Shown here: positions 11,077-24,830 of the stretch, piece by piece
Position numbering within the stretch: the stretch's first letter is position 1
How the letters are laid out: every line of letters begins with the position of its first letter
DNA from: Dirofilaria immitis
Lineage: Eukaryota > Nematoda > Chromadorea > Rhabditida > Onchocercidae
Direction of reading: 5' to 3'
DNA: 64,000 nt
Assembly (NCBI GenBank): GCA_024305405.1
Contig: JAKNDB010000068.1
Location: 1,978,501 to 2,042,500, forward strand
Notes under the pieces: model-generated
Told to the model about the DNA's origin: nothing
Seen by the model: the letters and a program-made list of their open reading frames with translations, nothing else
Database searches by the model: none
Translations under genes and position numbers: made by a program

Positions 11077-12822
11077 TCAATATTCATATCCATGTTTATC
11101 GTATCCATATTCTTTATACCTATAAAATAAAATAAAATTATAGCAGTATAAAAGACAGTGAATTATTTTTTTCGTTATATTTCTCCTCACGTAATATGAT
11201 TGGGCTAAAAGCTCTTTGAAGTTAGACATTTGACTTAGGATATGCAGCAAGAACAAAGAGCATATTATTTTCTGTTTGTCACATATCATGAAGAATATCG
11301 TTCGTCATTGGACAAATGGTATACTGTCAAGTTTTACGAAGAAACATTTAGTTCAATTTTTGCTTCGATCAAAACCTCATAATATCTAGTCAAATAAAAT
11401 TATTAATAATATAAAAATCAATTTCTTGAATGAAAACTAATATCCATTCATTTGCATCTTAATTTCACCAACTTAATCAAAAATATCGGACTAGCTAATC
11501 TTCTCCAATCTGCATCATAATTAGCTGGATGAAAAGATATCGGCATATTATCAATGAACAAATCATAACACGGAAATCAAATTCATCGCTTTATTTGTGA
11601 TAAGCAATAATAATTTAACATACCACTTCCTTTCCCACCACCACTCAGGCAAAGGCACGAACAATTCGGGCTTGTCATAATTCATTTCCTCTAGTGTTGG
11701 AATCCCTAATTCGTCCATGGTAGGTTTAATCTGCAACACAATGATTTGATAAAAATTAACCAAAGATTTACTGCAATAATCTCTGTAAAATGGAGTGAAG
11801 GATAAAGAACAGAATATTAGCAATATTAGAAATGTAGAAGAAAGAAAGGCTTACAAAACAATCTTTTTTCTAAGTACCATTAAAAATATGTAAAGAAAAT
11901 AAAAGTTTCTTCTATAAGAAAGAAGCAAATTTTCCAAGCAAAGATTGAAATTGTAGAAGCCTCGGGACCCAGGATCATCTGTGACGGGACCAGAGAGTTA
12001 AGATATGATGATAACATCTCCTGTTTCCATGTTTAATAATGTTAACTTCAAAAAGAAAGCGAAAAGACTAAAGATAAAAAGATAAAAAGTTAAAGATTTA
12101 TGCACCTTATCCAGCAACCATTTGTGAGTCCATCGCTTGAGAACACATTTTTCTTTCAGAGATTCGATGAAACGTACGGCAAGTGCAAAATCATTCACAC
12201 GTCGACAAGCACGTAACACGGCATCACAAATATCAGGATCAGGAATCATATCCAATTCATGTAAATCTTGCATAGCTGCAGAAGAGAAAAAAAAGTAATT
12301 AATGTGATTTGCTCCATGAAGATATCCTGTCTTGATTCATAACTTACCTCCTCGCAAAATGTAACCATCGATACTTGGATCGTTGAAAACATCCATATAA
12401 TGCTGATCAAGACCTGTAATTTGAATTTCGAACAAAAAATTTCAGTTCCCAATTTAACATTTGTATTTTAATGATTCGGTTAAGTTAAATATTTAGTACG
12501 TCGGACATTTCTAAATTTGCGCAAAATAAAGATAGGATACTAATACTAACGAGCGAATTAAACCATACAAATTTTTATCGTATGCATTAACCTCCTTATG
12601 CATGCATACGCATGTTTCGACAAATAAGTGCTATGTTATATAATGAAAACAAACTAGAAATTTCATGAGAATATATAATTCGTATGGAAATGGAATATTC
12701 TTACGTTTGTCTTCAGTATCAGCGAAAAATTTGCCATTCTGAATGGGAGTAGTAGTAATTTGACGCACCAAATGCAGTTTCGTGCTAATTGCTTTACTTG
12801 CGAGACGAGCAAGAGTTAACAT
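11077..12822 (-). CDS. Cytochrome c oxidase subunit 5A, mitochondrial
   Basis: Nuclear-encoded structural subunit of complex IV on the matrix side of the inner mitochondrial membrane. Five exons splice in frame on the minus strand: 12822-12705, 12413-12348, 12275-12106, 11730-11624 and 11119-11077, giving 167 residues, the usual size. The first 30 or so residues (MLTLARLASKAISTKLHLVRQ) form an Arg-rich presequence. The body holds the family signatures DVFNDPSIDGYILRG, DLHELDMIPDPDICDAVLRA and, near the C-terminus, KPTMDELGIPTLEEM and WWWERKWYKEYGYD. The last 14 residues come from a small 43-bp exon. All junctions use GT-AG. A TACAG acceptor-like site lies just 5' of the ATG and could accept a trans-spliced leader. 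No disruption seen. Confidence 0.93.
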
Positions 12823-13984
12823 TTCTTACAATCTGTACATTTTAGAATAAGTTTAAATAAATAAAAATATGGTATAAATTATCGGAAACACAAACCATTA
12901 AATTAATAGGATGACATAGCAATTAAATTTTGCTTTATATAATTAGAAATACATCTTTATATGGTAATAGAAAGACAACAACAACAACATTCGGATTATC
13001 TTTGACATCACTTATAAAGGAAACCTGCCATCAAATGACCTTCACAATTCTCAAAAAACATCTCGAGAATGCGCCTTAACGGGAAGAATCATGACAGATC
13101 CCTTAATAAGCATAAGCTCAAGCCACCTCTCATTTGCGAACCTATTAATTGCGGCCAAAGTCATTTTGAAATTCTCGAAATGAAATTCCGTTCCATATCT
13201 TTATTTATAGAATGGATTTGGGGTAGTTGGGGAGTTAATTTATCTTCTAGCGCTTTTTTTTTCCTAATTAATTAACATATTTATAAGCCAATATTTCAAT
13301 GTTAAGTAGAAGAATATCAATTTTACAAATTGCTTACCTATAAAAATTGTCTACCTATCTTGTTTGTTTGTATAGTATTTAAAAAAATAATTAATAAAAT
13401 GATTTTCTATTTACTTTTTATCCTTTCATTTCTTTTTATTCAAAAAATATGCATTTTTAAAAACAATTTAATTAACTGATCAATAATCATTATGCATGCA
13501 TAATCGTTATCTATCTAGATAATGAACAATATCATATAAAATCATAATCATATACAATAGAATATCATGGATTTTTTTTTCTTAAATTAGCAAGGAAAAA
13601 GAAAACGAATAATCCATTTATAGTTCTGTGAAGCAATAATTGAAATATATGTGAAGCAATAATAAATTGATCTTTTTTGAATTTGATAAATGATACAATT
13701 ACGGATGACCTTTGATCTTATCAACCATCAAGACTCATTTCGATAACATTCATACATTATTCAGAAGAAAGAATGGTATCATTTTGTTCAGCTAATTACG
13801 GTATCATATCATTCGTTTATTTGTTTGTTTGTTTGTTTTTTTTTCAAATTTATTTTTGAAAGATTTTTCGTTTTTTTTTACAACCAATTGGCATAAATTA
13901 TAGTTTGAAATTAAACATTGTGAAATTACGAGAATTAATTGGAAATGGAATTTTTGAAATTCTTTTATGCAATACTTCAAATAT

Positions 13985-14265
13985 ATTGAAATGATCAGTG
14001 ATGATACGTTTAATCGAAGAAATAAATTAAGATAGTTAATGATGATCCATATGATTGAAGAATGGAATAAGATTGTCAGTGATGACGTATCTGATTAAAA
14101 GATGAAATGAGATGGTCATTTATGATCCATCTAACTGAAGAATGGAGCAAAATGACCATTGATGATTATTAATCTGATTGAAGAATGGAATAAGATGGTT
14201 TGAAGAATGGAATAAGATGGTCATTGATAATCCATTTGATTGAATAAAAAGAGATAAGTAATGCT
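13985..14265. repeat. Minisatellite, unit about 40-55 bp
   Basis: Diverged copies of a unit built from GAAGAATGGAATAAGATGG and TCATTGATGATCCATCTGAT repeat about five times. Spacing between copies varies. Confidence 0.7.
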
Positions 14266-14586
14266 TCATTCGTAGGAGTGAAAAGTAACATTCAAATTGA
14301 TTATGAAGTTAAATTTCGGAAAGTGTGTCACAATGACGAGTGTGTCAAATGAAGTATGCCATGATGACGAGTGCTAGTATCCACAATTGACGGCTATAGT
14401 CCATCCAATTGTTGTCCATAGGGAAGTATATGTATGGACTATATACCTATCTACCCTCTATTCATTCACTCATATCCCATCTGTCCATCAGTTACATAGG
14501 CTGGTGACGATGATGAATAATAATTGGGTGGGTTGATTGGTTGAAGTTGAATGAAGTGAGAACAGAAGGTATGTGACTGTAAAGAG

Positions 14587-14587
<1 letters not shown>

Positions 14588-14633
<46 letters not shown>

Positions 14634-14640
14634 TATGTGT
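14588..14640. repeat. (TG)n microsatellite
   Basis: About 25 TG dinucleotides with two TATG interruptions at the right end. Confidence 0.95.
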
Positions 14641-14736
14641 CACTCGTTAGTCATCTATATTAGCTTGCCAAATGACCCCACTCGACCCGACCACTTATTC
14701 GACCTTCACTTTATAATAGTAGTAATGATAAGTCTC

Positions 14737-14764
14737 CCTTCCTTCCTTCCTTCCTTTCTTCCTT
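14737..14764. repeat. (TTCC)n microsatellite
   Basis: Repeated CCTT/TTCC tetramers, ending in a TTTCTTCCTT variant. Confidence 0.9.
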
Positions 14765-16093
14765 CTAACTATCGTTCTCTTTCTTTTTATATTATTTTCA
14801 TTCGTTCTCTTTGAATCATATCATTTCTCATATCCATTGATCAATCTATCCAATTCTGATCATTGATTTTTATTAGTTTCTAAATAATTTTTAAGTATAG
14901 AATAGATCCAATTACTACTACTATATTGCTCAATTATCCTTTGATGTTTGATTTAATAGTAATAATTTGTTAGAATTCATTTATTTCTTTAATTCATCTT
15001 AATCTTTCTCTTTCTAAAAAAAAGAAAAAAAAGCTATTTCGATTAATTTTTATCAAAAAAATTCTTTCTTTTTTTTTTCTTCAAATCTAATTTTTAACTT
15101 TACGCATTCACACGCCTTTATTTTTACGTAATTTTTCTTTTCGTTTTTTTTTACAAAAATTTTTATAGCAAAAAGAAAAAAATTTATAAACAATTATTAA
15201 ATTAACATTTGCATGAAAAGTAAAATAAAATTAAAACCTAAAATTTAGGATAGAAAAAGGATTACATTCTCAAATTTCTCTTTCCGTTTATTTACAATTA
15301 TATATATTTTCTTTTCGTCTTTTTTTTTCTCTTTCTTATTTTTTTTTTTTTGAATAAATAAAATGAACGTTAGTATTAAATTAGCTTTTTTTTTTTTATA
15401 AAATTATCACTAAGATGTGTTTATTTGATTGATTGATTGATTTTATTAATCAATCAAATAATATGCCTTAGTTTATATTAGCTTAATTTATCGATAAATA
15501 TTGCTAATATTTACAAATGCCAAATTTGCACACATCTCTCTTTCTATACTCTAAAAGTTTATATTTATTTGACATTATCATCACTCCATTCTTCCCTTTT
15601 AATACTTTATCATTCCAATAATTCAGTCAAATATGAAAATGATAACTAGATTGGCTTAAAGTATCATAATGTCATAACTTGGCTCAAATTATCACACTAT
15701 GATATGATATGGCATGATATAATAATTTGTCAATATAAGAAGAAAAAAAAAAAAGGTTCAAAGCTTGTTTTTCTAGTAGCTTGGCCAAGTAGCTTGGTTA
15801 ATCTCAAAGAATGATTGTATAGCAATTAGTCAATCATTCCCTGAATTTTAATAGTTTTTATTTCATTAATGATTATAGAACATGCAATGTTTTCTCATCT
15901 ATTATTATTATTTGAATAGGTTCAATGCAAAATTTCTATTTGTATAATTTATCGAAAAGCTTATTGAAATTCTAAAACGATGAGTCAGTCATAAAATGAA
16001 TATTTTGCGCTCTCTCACTCTTTCTCTCTCCTCTCTCTCTTCATTATGATTTGGTATAAATTTAAATTTAATCTTAGTGATCATTGATAATAC

Positions 16094-16116
16094 ATTATTA
16101 TTATTATTATTATTAT
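16094..16116. repeat. (ATT)n microsatellite
   Basis: Perfect ATT trinucleotide run. Confidence 0.9.
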
Positions 16117-16696
16117 GATCATATATCTCATATGTGATATAAATTTGTATATTTAAAAATTTAATCCAAATCTTACTGTAACTTACTTGCTCCATAAATT
16201 TAAGCTATGTTTAATTTTTAGACTTGTGGCCAAATTTACTTTACCTTAATATTAAGAATATCTAGCCTAAGTTTATAAGTAATCAAAAAATTAAAATAAT
16301 TAAAAATCTATCACAACTAATAATTGTTAATATTGCTACAAGTTTTAAGCTATCTTTTATATTTTTCGACTTATGATCTAATTGATCTAATTACTTTAAT
16401 ATCTGTTGCAGATATTTAGCCAAAATATAAATGTTCGAAAATTAAAAAGTAATAATTACAAAAATATGAACTAAATAATCATTCCTTCTGTAAACAATTA
16501 TGAAATTACAAAACAATTGGAAATATATAAATTTGCATATTTTAGTTGAATGTGAATGTAAAGCAAAAGACGGCCCAAAATACGATTGATCTTTTATGTT
16601 ATCTATGAAAAGCGATGCTCGATCAATCTATTCATATAAGTTATCGAATTTTACGATCGTATATGAAGTTAATTACCTGTACTAAATTGCATCACA

Positions 16697-19600
16697 ATGT
16701 ACCTGACGTCATGTTATTTTTGTTTTTTTCTCATAGCAGTATTTTTGTTAATTTCACGATCGCTGGTTCAAAAGGTTTTTTTTTCTTTATTTCCTTTTTT
16801 TTTTCTCTTTTATAAAAATAATAAGCCATTTTGCAACGGAATTTCTCGAATAAATTCCGATTTTATATCTCAAGAATTTTTGCTAAATTCTACAATCATT
16901 CTTCTTGATTAATCACGAAACAAAGGCATAAATATTAGATTTATTTGAAATCTTTTATGAATGAAATTCATTTTGCTTATTTTAAAAATTATTATATCGA
17001 AATATTTTCCATTATTTTTAACTGTAAGTTATCAATATTTTACTAATAAAATTGATTAATTTTTGTGGTTTTTTTTGTTGATTTGATTTTCAAAATGAAT
17101 TAATCGAATATTGTCGAGAAAGAAATTTTGGGAAAAAAAAGTGTAATATATTGTTAGTTTTTTTTTTTTTTTTTATTCTCTGATGTATATATAATAATTT
17201 TTATTTAACGATAATAAATTTTGCAGATCAACTTCGACATCTTGCTAGCAACAAAGATTTTATTAGTAGACTTGCAGAAGGTGAATTTGAGGTAGTACAT
17301 CCATTTCAGATTCGTGATAAAAATGATCGTATTGGCATTGATACGAGGTTAATTTTTTTCTTTCTTTCTCTCCCTCTCTCTCCCTCTATCTCTCTCTCTC
17401 TCTCTCCCTATCTATCTTACCATGTTTGTAATTAAATTTTTGAATTTATTATTTTTTATTTTTATCTATAAAATGCCAATTGCAGGAATCATTATTTAAA
17501 TGGAAGTGTTCATTATAAGCAAGTTACAATTGTTATTCGTAGTACGGTTGTAAATCGTTTAAAACTATTATTAGGCCTTAATGAATTATTATTCATTAAT
17601 GGAAGCATTTTTGAAAAGGTAAAAATTTGAAGGAAATTCTATTGCTACCTTTTTTTTAAAAAAAAAACAAAGTGTAAAATGAAAGGTTTATTTTTTTAAA
17701 TGATAGATTTAGTTTTCTTTTTAAATGTTATATTTATTATGATTTAAATGTTGTAATAATACATTATAACATTTGGTTAAAATATAAAATTACGTTTACC
17801 TTTATATACCTTTACATTTGCAACGGATAATTACGCTTACCTTTATTTACCTTTACATTTGCAACGGATAATTACGCTTACCTTTATATACCTTAATTTA
17901 TATCAATGTTTTTTTTTTTTTTTTATACATTAATTATCCGTTACAAATGTTTTTTCTTTTTGCAACCATTTACAATTGATATAAGTTGTAAATATATGTA
18001 TGATAATTTTTCTAATCATGATAATTACCATCCTAATCAAGCATTATTATTTATTTAGCAATAGAATATAGGCAAAAAAAAAAGGAAAAATAGAACGAAT
18101 GACAAAGAAAAAAGAATTAAAAATGATAAAAGATTAAAGAAAAAGAATGAAATTATTATTTGTTAATTAGTACGATTGTTTATTAAATTAGTGAAATTTT
18201 ATTCAATTATTTTAAATTTTCATTATTGAAATTGTAAAAATTAATATAGATTCAAAGATTGTTAAGGAAATTTTATTTTCTTATCAATATTTGATTAAAA
18301 AATATTACAAAAAGTGTTATTGTTTCAGTTTGATAATGATGAAAATATTCCGATCAATAGACGAGTTGAAAATTGTTACTATCAGGGAACGGTAAATGGT
18401 GAAGAAGGGTCATTTGTGGCACTATCAACGTGTAACGGTTTACGGTAAGTTCTTACTTTTCCATATTATAATTGGTACTGTCAACGTGTAACGGTTTACG
18501 GTAAGTTCTTACTGTGGCATATTATAATTCAATACTGAATTTTTAACTTCTTTTAAAAGTGTTTGAGGATTTATTTTTTTATTTTGAAATAAAAATATTA
18601 GTTTAAATTTTGTAATAATTTGGTTATTGTTCGAAAATTTTGAGGAAAAATATTTTAATGGTTCAACTTTTCAGTGGTATAATTGCTTTTGATAATGGTT
18701 CAGCCTATGGTATATGGCCTTTAGATGGTGGTGATCGAGGACGTCGTCATCCACATGTTTTATATCGTACAAAATGGTCTCAATCTGCATCATGTGGAAA
18801 TCAAGTTGGCGAAAATTTGAAACAATTTCAGAAGGTTTTTTTGTTTGAGATTTTCCGATTTTTTTTTTTTTGCTTTTTGAAAATGTTAGGATAAAATTGA
18901 TAACTGTAGTTTTTATTTTAATTCTAATGATATTTTAGATTTCGAAACGTGATGTTACGAAACAAACAAAATTCGTTGAATTAGCTGTAATTGGCGATTA
19001 TTTCTTTGTAAGTTTTACAGCCATTTTGAATTTTATGTTTGATCTTTCTTACTTTTTATTGATTGAATTATTTTTGAAGTAAATAAGTTTGAAAAATAGT
19101 ATTCAAAAAAATTAGCAAAAAATATATGATTTTTTTTTTTTTTTGTTAACATAAAAATCTTAATGAAATACGGATAAATTTTATTTCAGATGAAAAAACA
19201 TGATTTGCATGAAGAAGAAGGTATTTCATTTATCCTAGAAGCTATCAATATTGCTGATTATGTAAGTTTTTTTTTCTTTTTTCTTACAAACTGTTAGGAA
19301 CAAATGATTTTTCTCATAGGTTAAAGGAAAATAAGAAATAATAGCTAAGAAGAAGAAGAAGAAAAAAAAGAGCATATATTTGCAAATAATTATCTCTTTT
19401 GCTTAATCTAATTAGAAAATAATCAGAGAAATGAAATTTAATTGGAATTAATTGTGAAGTTTTTTTTTTTCTTTTTCTAAAATTAATTTTTAAAAATGAT
19501 AGCATAAAATATTGATTTCAAGTGATAAGATAAACTTTTCTTATTATACATGTAAAATAATAAATCAAGCAACTAATGTAAAAATTACGTAATAAAGATT

Positions 19601-22600
19601 AAGCTAAATTAGCCTGATCGCCTTACATGAATATGATAATTATTAAAATCAATGTACTTGATATTATCAATATTTGCACATCTTCTTATTATACATGTAA
19701 AATAATAAAACGAGCAAGTAGTGTAAAAATTACGATGTCCGGTTTGCAAGACTGTCTGTTCGTTTGTTTCCAATGGTAGTAAATCAAATTGCAAGTGAAT
19801 GGTAAAAGTTTTCAGAAAACAAAAATGTCAACAACACCTGGGATTATCAGGCCGTAATAACGATTAAACTAAATTAGCCTGATCGCCTTACTTGAATATG
19901 ATAATTATTAAGATCAATGTACTTGATATTATCAATATTGTACAAATAGATCTATTTTTTCATTTTCAAATCTTTCACTGTTAATTATCAATCTTTTATC
20001 AATTGCATTCAATTGTCACCAACACTAACAAAACACTATTTTTTTTTATTTTTTAATTAATAGCTAGAGAATTGAAATTTTTCTGTATATATAAACTAAT
20101 TTTTACATAGTGAAATAAAAACAATTTTATACCTGAAATATTCTTTTGATAGTAGGATTATTATTTTACCGTACATTATCATTATTTCAATTTCATCATT
20201 ATGCTATCGTTAGTTACTATTATACGATAGAGAAATGATAATAGAACATTTAGCATATGTTTTAAGAGGAAATGACCATCTGTTCAATTAGTCATCCTTC
20301 TTCGACAATTTCTTACTAAATTTAATGCGGTAACTTAAAAGGAAACTTTTTCCTTCTCTTTTTATCTTTTTCTCTTTCTCATCTCTTCTTCAATATCTTC
20401 TTTTATATTTTCTTCTTTTATTTATTTATTTTTTTTTTTGTTAAATATTTTTGCGGCTTTATTTGGCCTTTTGTACTATTAGGAATCAATTAATTGTCCT
20501 TTCTCATTTCTTTTTTTTGGCCAATCTTGCTAATTTATGCATTTTCATTGCCAAAAAAAAAAACGATCAATTGAAAAGAAGCATTTGAAGCTACCGATTT
20601 TAAAATTTTTAATCATCATGTTCATCTACACGATGATGATTTGATTGATTTTTTTTTAAACAATGAGAGAGAGAGAGAGAGAGAGGAAATGTTTGTAAAC
20701 TTTTTGTTTTATAATAATAATTATTTTTTCTTTATTAATTATATATCTTTGTTTTGATACTTTTTCAAATTTTTTTGTATAGCCAAAAAGTTATTTGAAA
20801 TTTTTCTTATTATTTTAAACAATTAGTGCTATTGCTAAGTTAAATGTAATCTCGAGATTCATCTCGAGATTAAATTTTTCTTTTTTTTTGTCTGAGCTTT
20901 AGAAATTATTGTATATTTTATTTACGTTTGTTATTTGTGCTATTTTTGCAGATATTTTCGCGTGATTTAAATATTCGCTTAAGTGTTGTTTATTTGGAAG
21001 AATGGATGGATAAATCTCGAATTGATTATTATGATGATATTGAGCGGACATTAAGTAGTGCGGTGGAATATATCACCGGTCATATTTATCATATTGGTTA
21101 GTTCGTTTTTTTTTTTTTTATAATTGTTTTCATTGTTAAATTTTTTTCAAATTTAATATAATTTATTTCATAAATTTTAATTCTAAATTTTATAACTTAA
21201 TTTATCAATAATTTTTTTTTTTAACAATTACATTGTTACATTTTGAATACTAATTAATCAATTCTAGCCAAAGATTCTTCGTTAATGTTTACATCAGCAA
21301 AATTTGTCAAAGATGAAGTAATGACAAGCACTTCTGGAAGTATTTGTTCATCACGTGCAACTGGTTTAATTAAGGTAAGTTTTTTTTTTTTTGTTTTTAA
21401 ATTCTTTTGCTATTTGATACAAAAATTTAGCTATCAAAAAAAAATAACTTTGCTAAATTATCAATTTAATTTTTAAGGCTATGGATATATATACAGCTCA
21501 TGCTACAGGTCAATTAATAGCTCATAATCTAGCTCATATCATGGGAATGGATCATGATTCGCCAGATTGTGCATGTAATTTCATCAATAAATGCATTATG
21601 CATAAGCAAGCAGGGTAAGTTTTGATTCTAACAACAAATTAAGTTTAAACAAGTTTGCAAATTTGATTGTCAATTTATCACATGACACATATTCTTTATT
21701 TCTATCCCATTCTACAGTATTCCAAAATTTGAATAATAAGAATAGATTGGAAGGAAGAAAAAAAAAAAACGTCTTATTGTGCAAAATCTTTTTTTTTTTT
21801 AACTAAATGATGACTCAATATCTATCCTTCGATTTGAAAGAGTAAAATTAGAATTTTAAGGATACATATAAATCTGTGTATATGCATAATTTATGACATA
21901 TAAATGTGTGCTCATTCATTTTATAGACTTATTACGAATTTAAGTATTATAAATAATACTGACTACTGACCCATTATCCCATGGGATTTGCTTTAATCAG
22001 ATAAGAAAACCAATCACATCACTACTATTTTATGGTATATCATCATCGTAAAGGACGATTCATCAGATTTGTGATAGCATGAAGAAGAAGAAGAAGAATT
22101 GTTGACTAGTAGTAGTAGTAGTAGTAGTAGTAGTATGAGATGGATTGTCATAAAATGAAGCATTTTCCGATTGTTGTAAAAATGCTAATTTGCATGCTCT
22201 AGACAGAATTTAAATTTTGAGCATTTTAATAAACGAAACGATATAAAATGATAAGAAATTAATGGAAATTCAAGGAAAGATAGGAAAAGGGAGCATCTTA
22301 TGGCGATTATCGTAAATGGATTATTAGGTTGAAATGAAAAAAGTAACTATTATACATAATAGAAATAATATTGAATCAATATTGGTATAAATGAATTAAA
22401 ATTCGCATCAATCCTAAGATTAATCATTTGCGAATAATATAAACGAAAATTCATACGACATTGATACATATAAAATAACTTATTAAGCGACAATTAGAAT
22501 TGAATATAAATTTAAAAAAGAAAAAGTGAAGAATATAATAAATATGGGCAGAGAGAGAGTTGAAGCAAAAGAAAATTTATTTCTATTGTTCATTGATATA

Positions 22601-24791
22601 TTACTGTAATAATAACATAAGCAAATTTGAAATTTTTTTTTTCAGAACTCTCGGATCACCATTTTTATGGCAATTCTCGAAATGCAGTATAGCAAGAATG
22701 CATAGCATATTACAGTCGGGATATTTGCAATGTTTATTAAATAAACCATTACAGGTAAATGTAAAATGTAGAACTCCATCTTCTACTGATTATTCAAAAA
22801 TAGAAAGAAAAGAAAGTAATCATGAATAATATTTAAATTACTTATGCTAGCATTGATAGTATTGCTTATGCTATCATTAGTTGATAGAAAAGAAAGTAAT
22901 CATGAATAATATTTAGATTACTTATGCTATCATTGATAGCATTGTTATCATTTATTGATTGATTTAATTTTAGGTAAAATATTTAAAAAATTTGTTATTT
23001 AAAGAAAAAGGAAGAAAATAAACGAATAAAATTGATTGAAAGTTTATTATTTTATTATGACATTTTCAAATTGTCCATTTTATATTTGAAGAAAATTCGT
23101 AATAATATTTTTTTTTTAATTATCAAATATTTTTTTAGATATTTTTGATCAAAATTTTTATAGGCATCAACATTACAACAATGTGGTAATGGTATTATTG
23201 ATGGTGAAGAAGAATGTGATTGTGGATCACGTGAGCAATGTCTTGATCCATGTTGTGATCCGTTAACGTGTACTCTTCGAGCTCATGCTCATTGCGCTTC
23301 TCATCAAGCATGTTGTCATCGTTGTCAAGTGAGAAACTTTTTCTTCATGATGACAATTTTTTACTTTTCATTTTAATAATTAATAATATAATAATTATAT
23401 GCATTAAGCATATCACTAGTCTAAACAATTCATATCACTAATCTAAACAATTCATATCACTGATCTTCTCAAGAAAACATAAAATATACGTAAATATGGA
23501 ATATGTAAAAATGTAAAATGTAAATTCAAGAATGCCATAAAAAGACCCATTGTACAAAATGATTGATTCATAAATATATTATAGTTACGACCAATAGGTC
23601 ATGTATGTAGAGCGGCAAGATCTGTTTGCGATGTTGCGGAAATGTGTACTGGTGATGATGGTGATTGTCCAATTGATGGATATCTAATTGATGGTACTGT
23701 TTGTGGTATTAGTGGGCAATGTTGGAAAGGAAATTGTTCGGATGTTGAACAGCAATGTCGTGATCTTTGGGGTTCAGGTAGCTGAATTAATTAAAATTCA
23801 ACTTATCATTAATTTCCTTATATTTGATATATATAATTTATCCTTTCCTAAAATTTAAATTTTTATTGTTCTTTTAAAAGAATTATTGATAGAAATTATA
23901 AATTTAATTAAACTTTTCTTTTTTTTTCTTAAAATTAATTTTTGTTTAAAATTGAAAAATTAGTTTATTAGAGGAAATAATTTTTTTTTTTTTTTAAAGA
24001 AAATACACAATCATTTTTCAGATGCAACAACAGCGGAAGAGCATTGTTATGAACGTAATGGACTTGGTTTAGAATATGGAAATTGTGGTACAGATCGAGA
24101 TGGAATGTATAAAAAATGTGCAGTAGAAAATGTACATTGTGGAACATTACATTGTCGAGGAGGTTTTCAAACACCTGTCAATTTAAAACTTAACTCATTT
24201 AATCTTCAATTCCTGCATGAAAGTAAACAAATACAATGCAAGTATGTCTATGTCTATTTTGCATACAATTTAAAAAGATATTTTCAATTTTTTTTTTACA
24301 AATTTTGAAAATTCATCAAAATCGATTGCTACTTTTTACTTACTTTAATTAGATCAATTAATTACTTAATTATTAGTTCAATTAATTAGTTCAATTCAAT
24401 TAATTATTAGTTCACTTAATTGGTTCAATTAATTATTAGTTCAGTTAATTAGTTCAATTAATTATTAGTTCAATTAATTAGTTCAATTTTTTTGGCTAAT
24501 TTATTTCTTCTAGAATGTTACTTATACTTCAAAAATGCCCTTTTTTCCCCGTTCATTTTATACCTATAAATCATTACAACTATAATTTAACTTAGTGATC
24601 TTATTCACATATCTCTTATTCATTTAATTTATTTGCAAAATTGATTCGTTGGCGTCTATATTTTATCTAAGTTATCGTCTAATCGTTGATAACAATGATG
24701 ATAAAATGATAGCTTAATTGATTTTTTTAATCATAATCAATTAAGTAGTAAACTTAATAAGCATTTTAGCTAGTATGCTATCAACAAAATA

Positions 24792-24830
<39 letters not shown>

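Larger units (their letters stand above)
12823..16696. other. Intergenic region between COX5A and the ADAM gene, rich in simple repeats
   Basis: It contains the divergent upstream regions of COX5A and the ADAM gene. A less AT-rich block at about 13040-13230 could be promoter sequence. The rest holds a minisatellite (13985-14265), TG, TTCC and ATT microsatellites and many homopolymer tracts. No exon with domain support was found. Confidence 0.6.
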
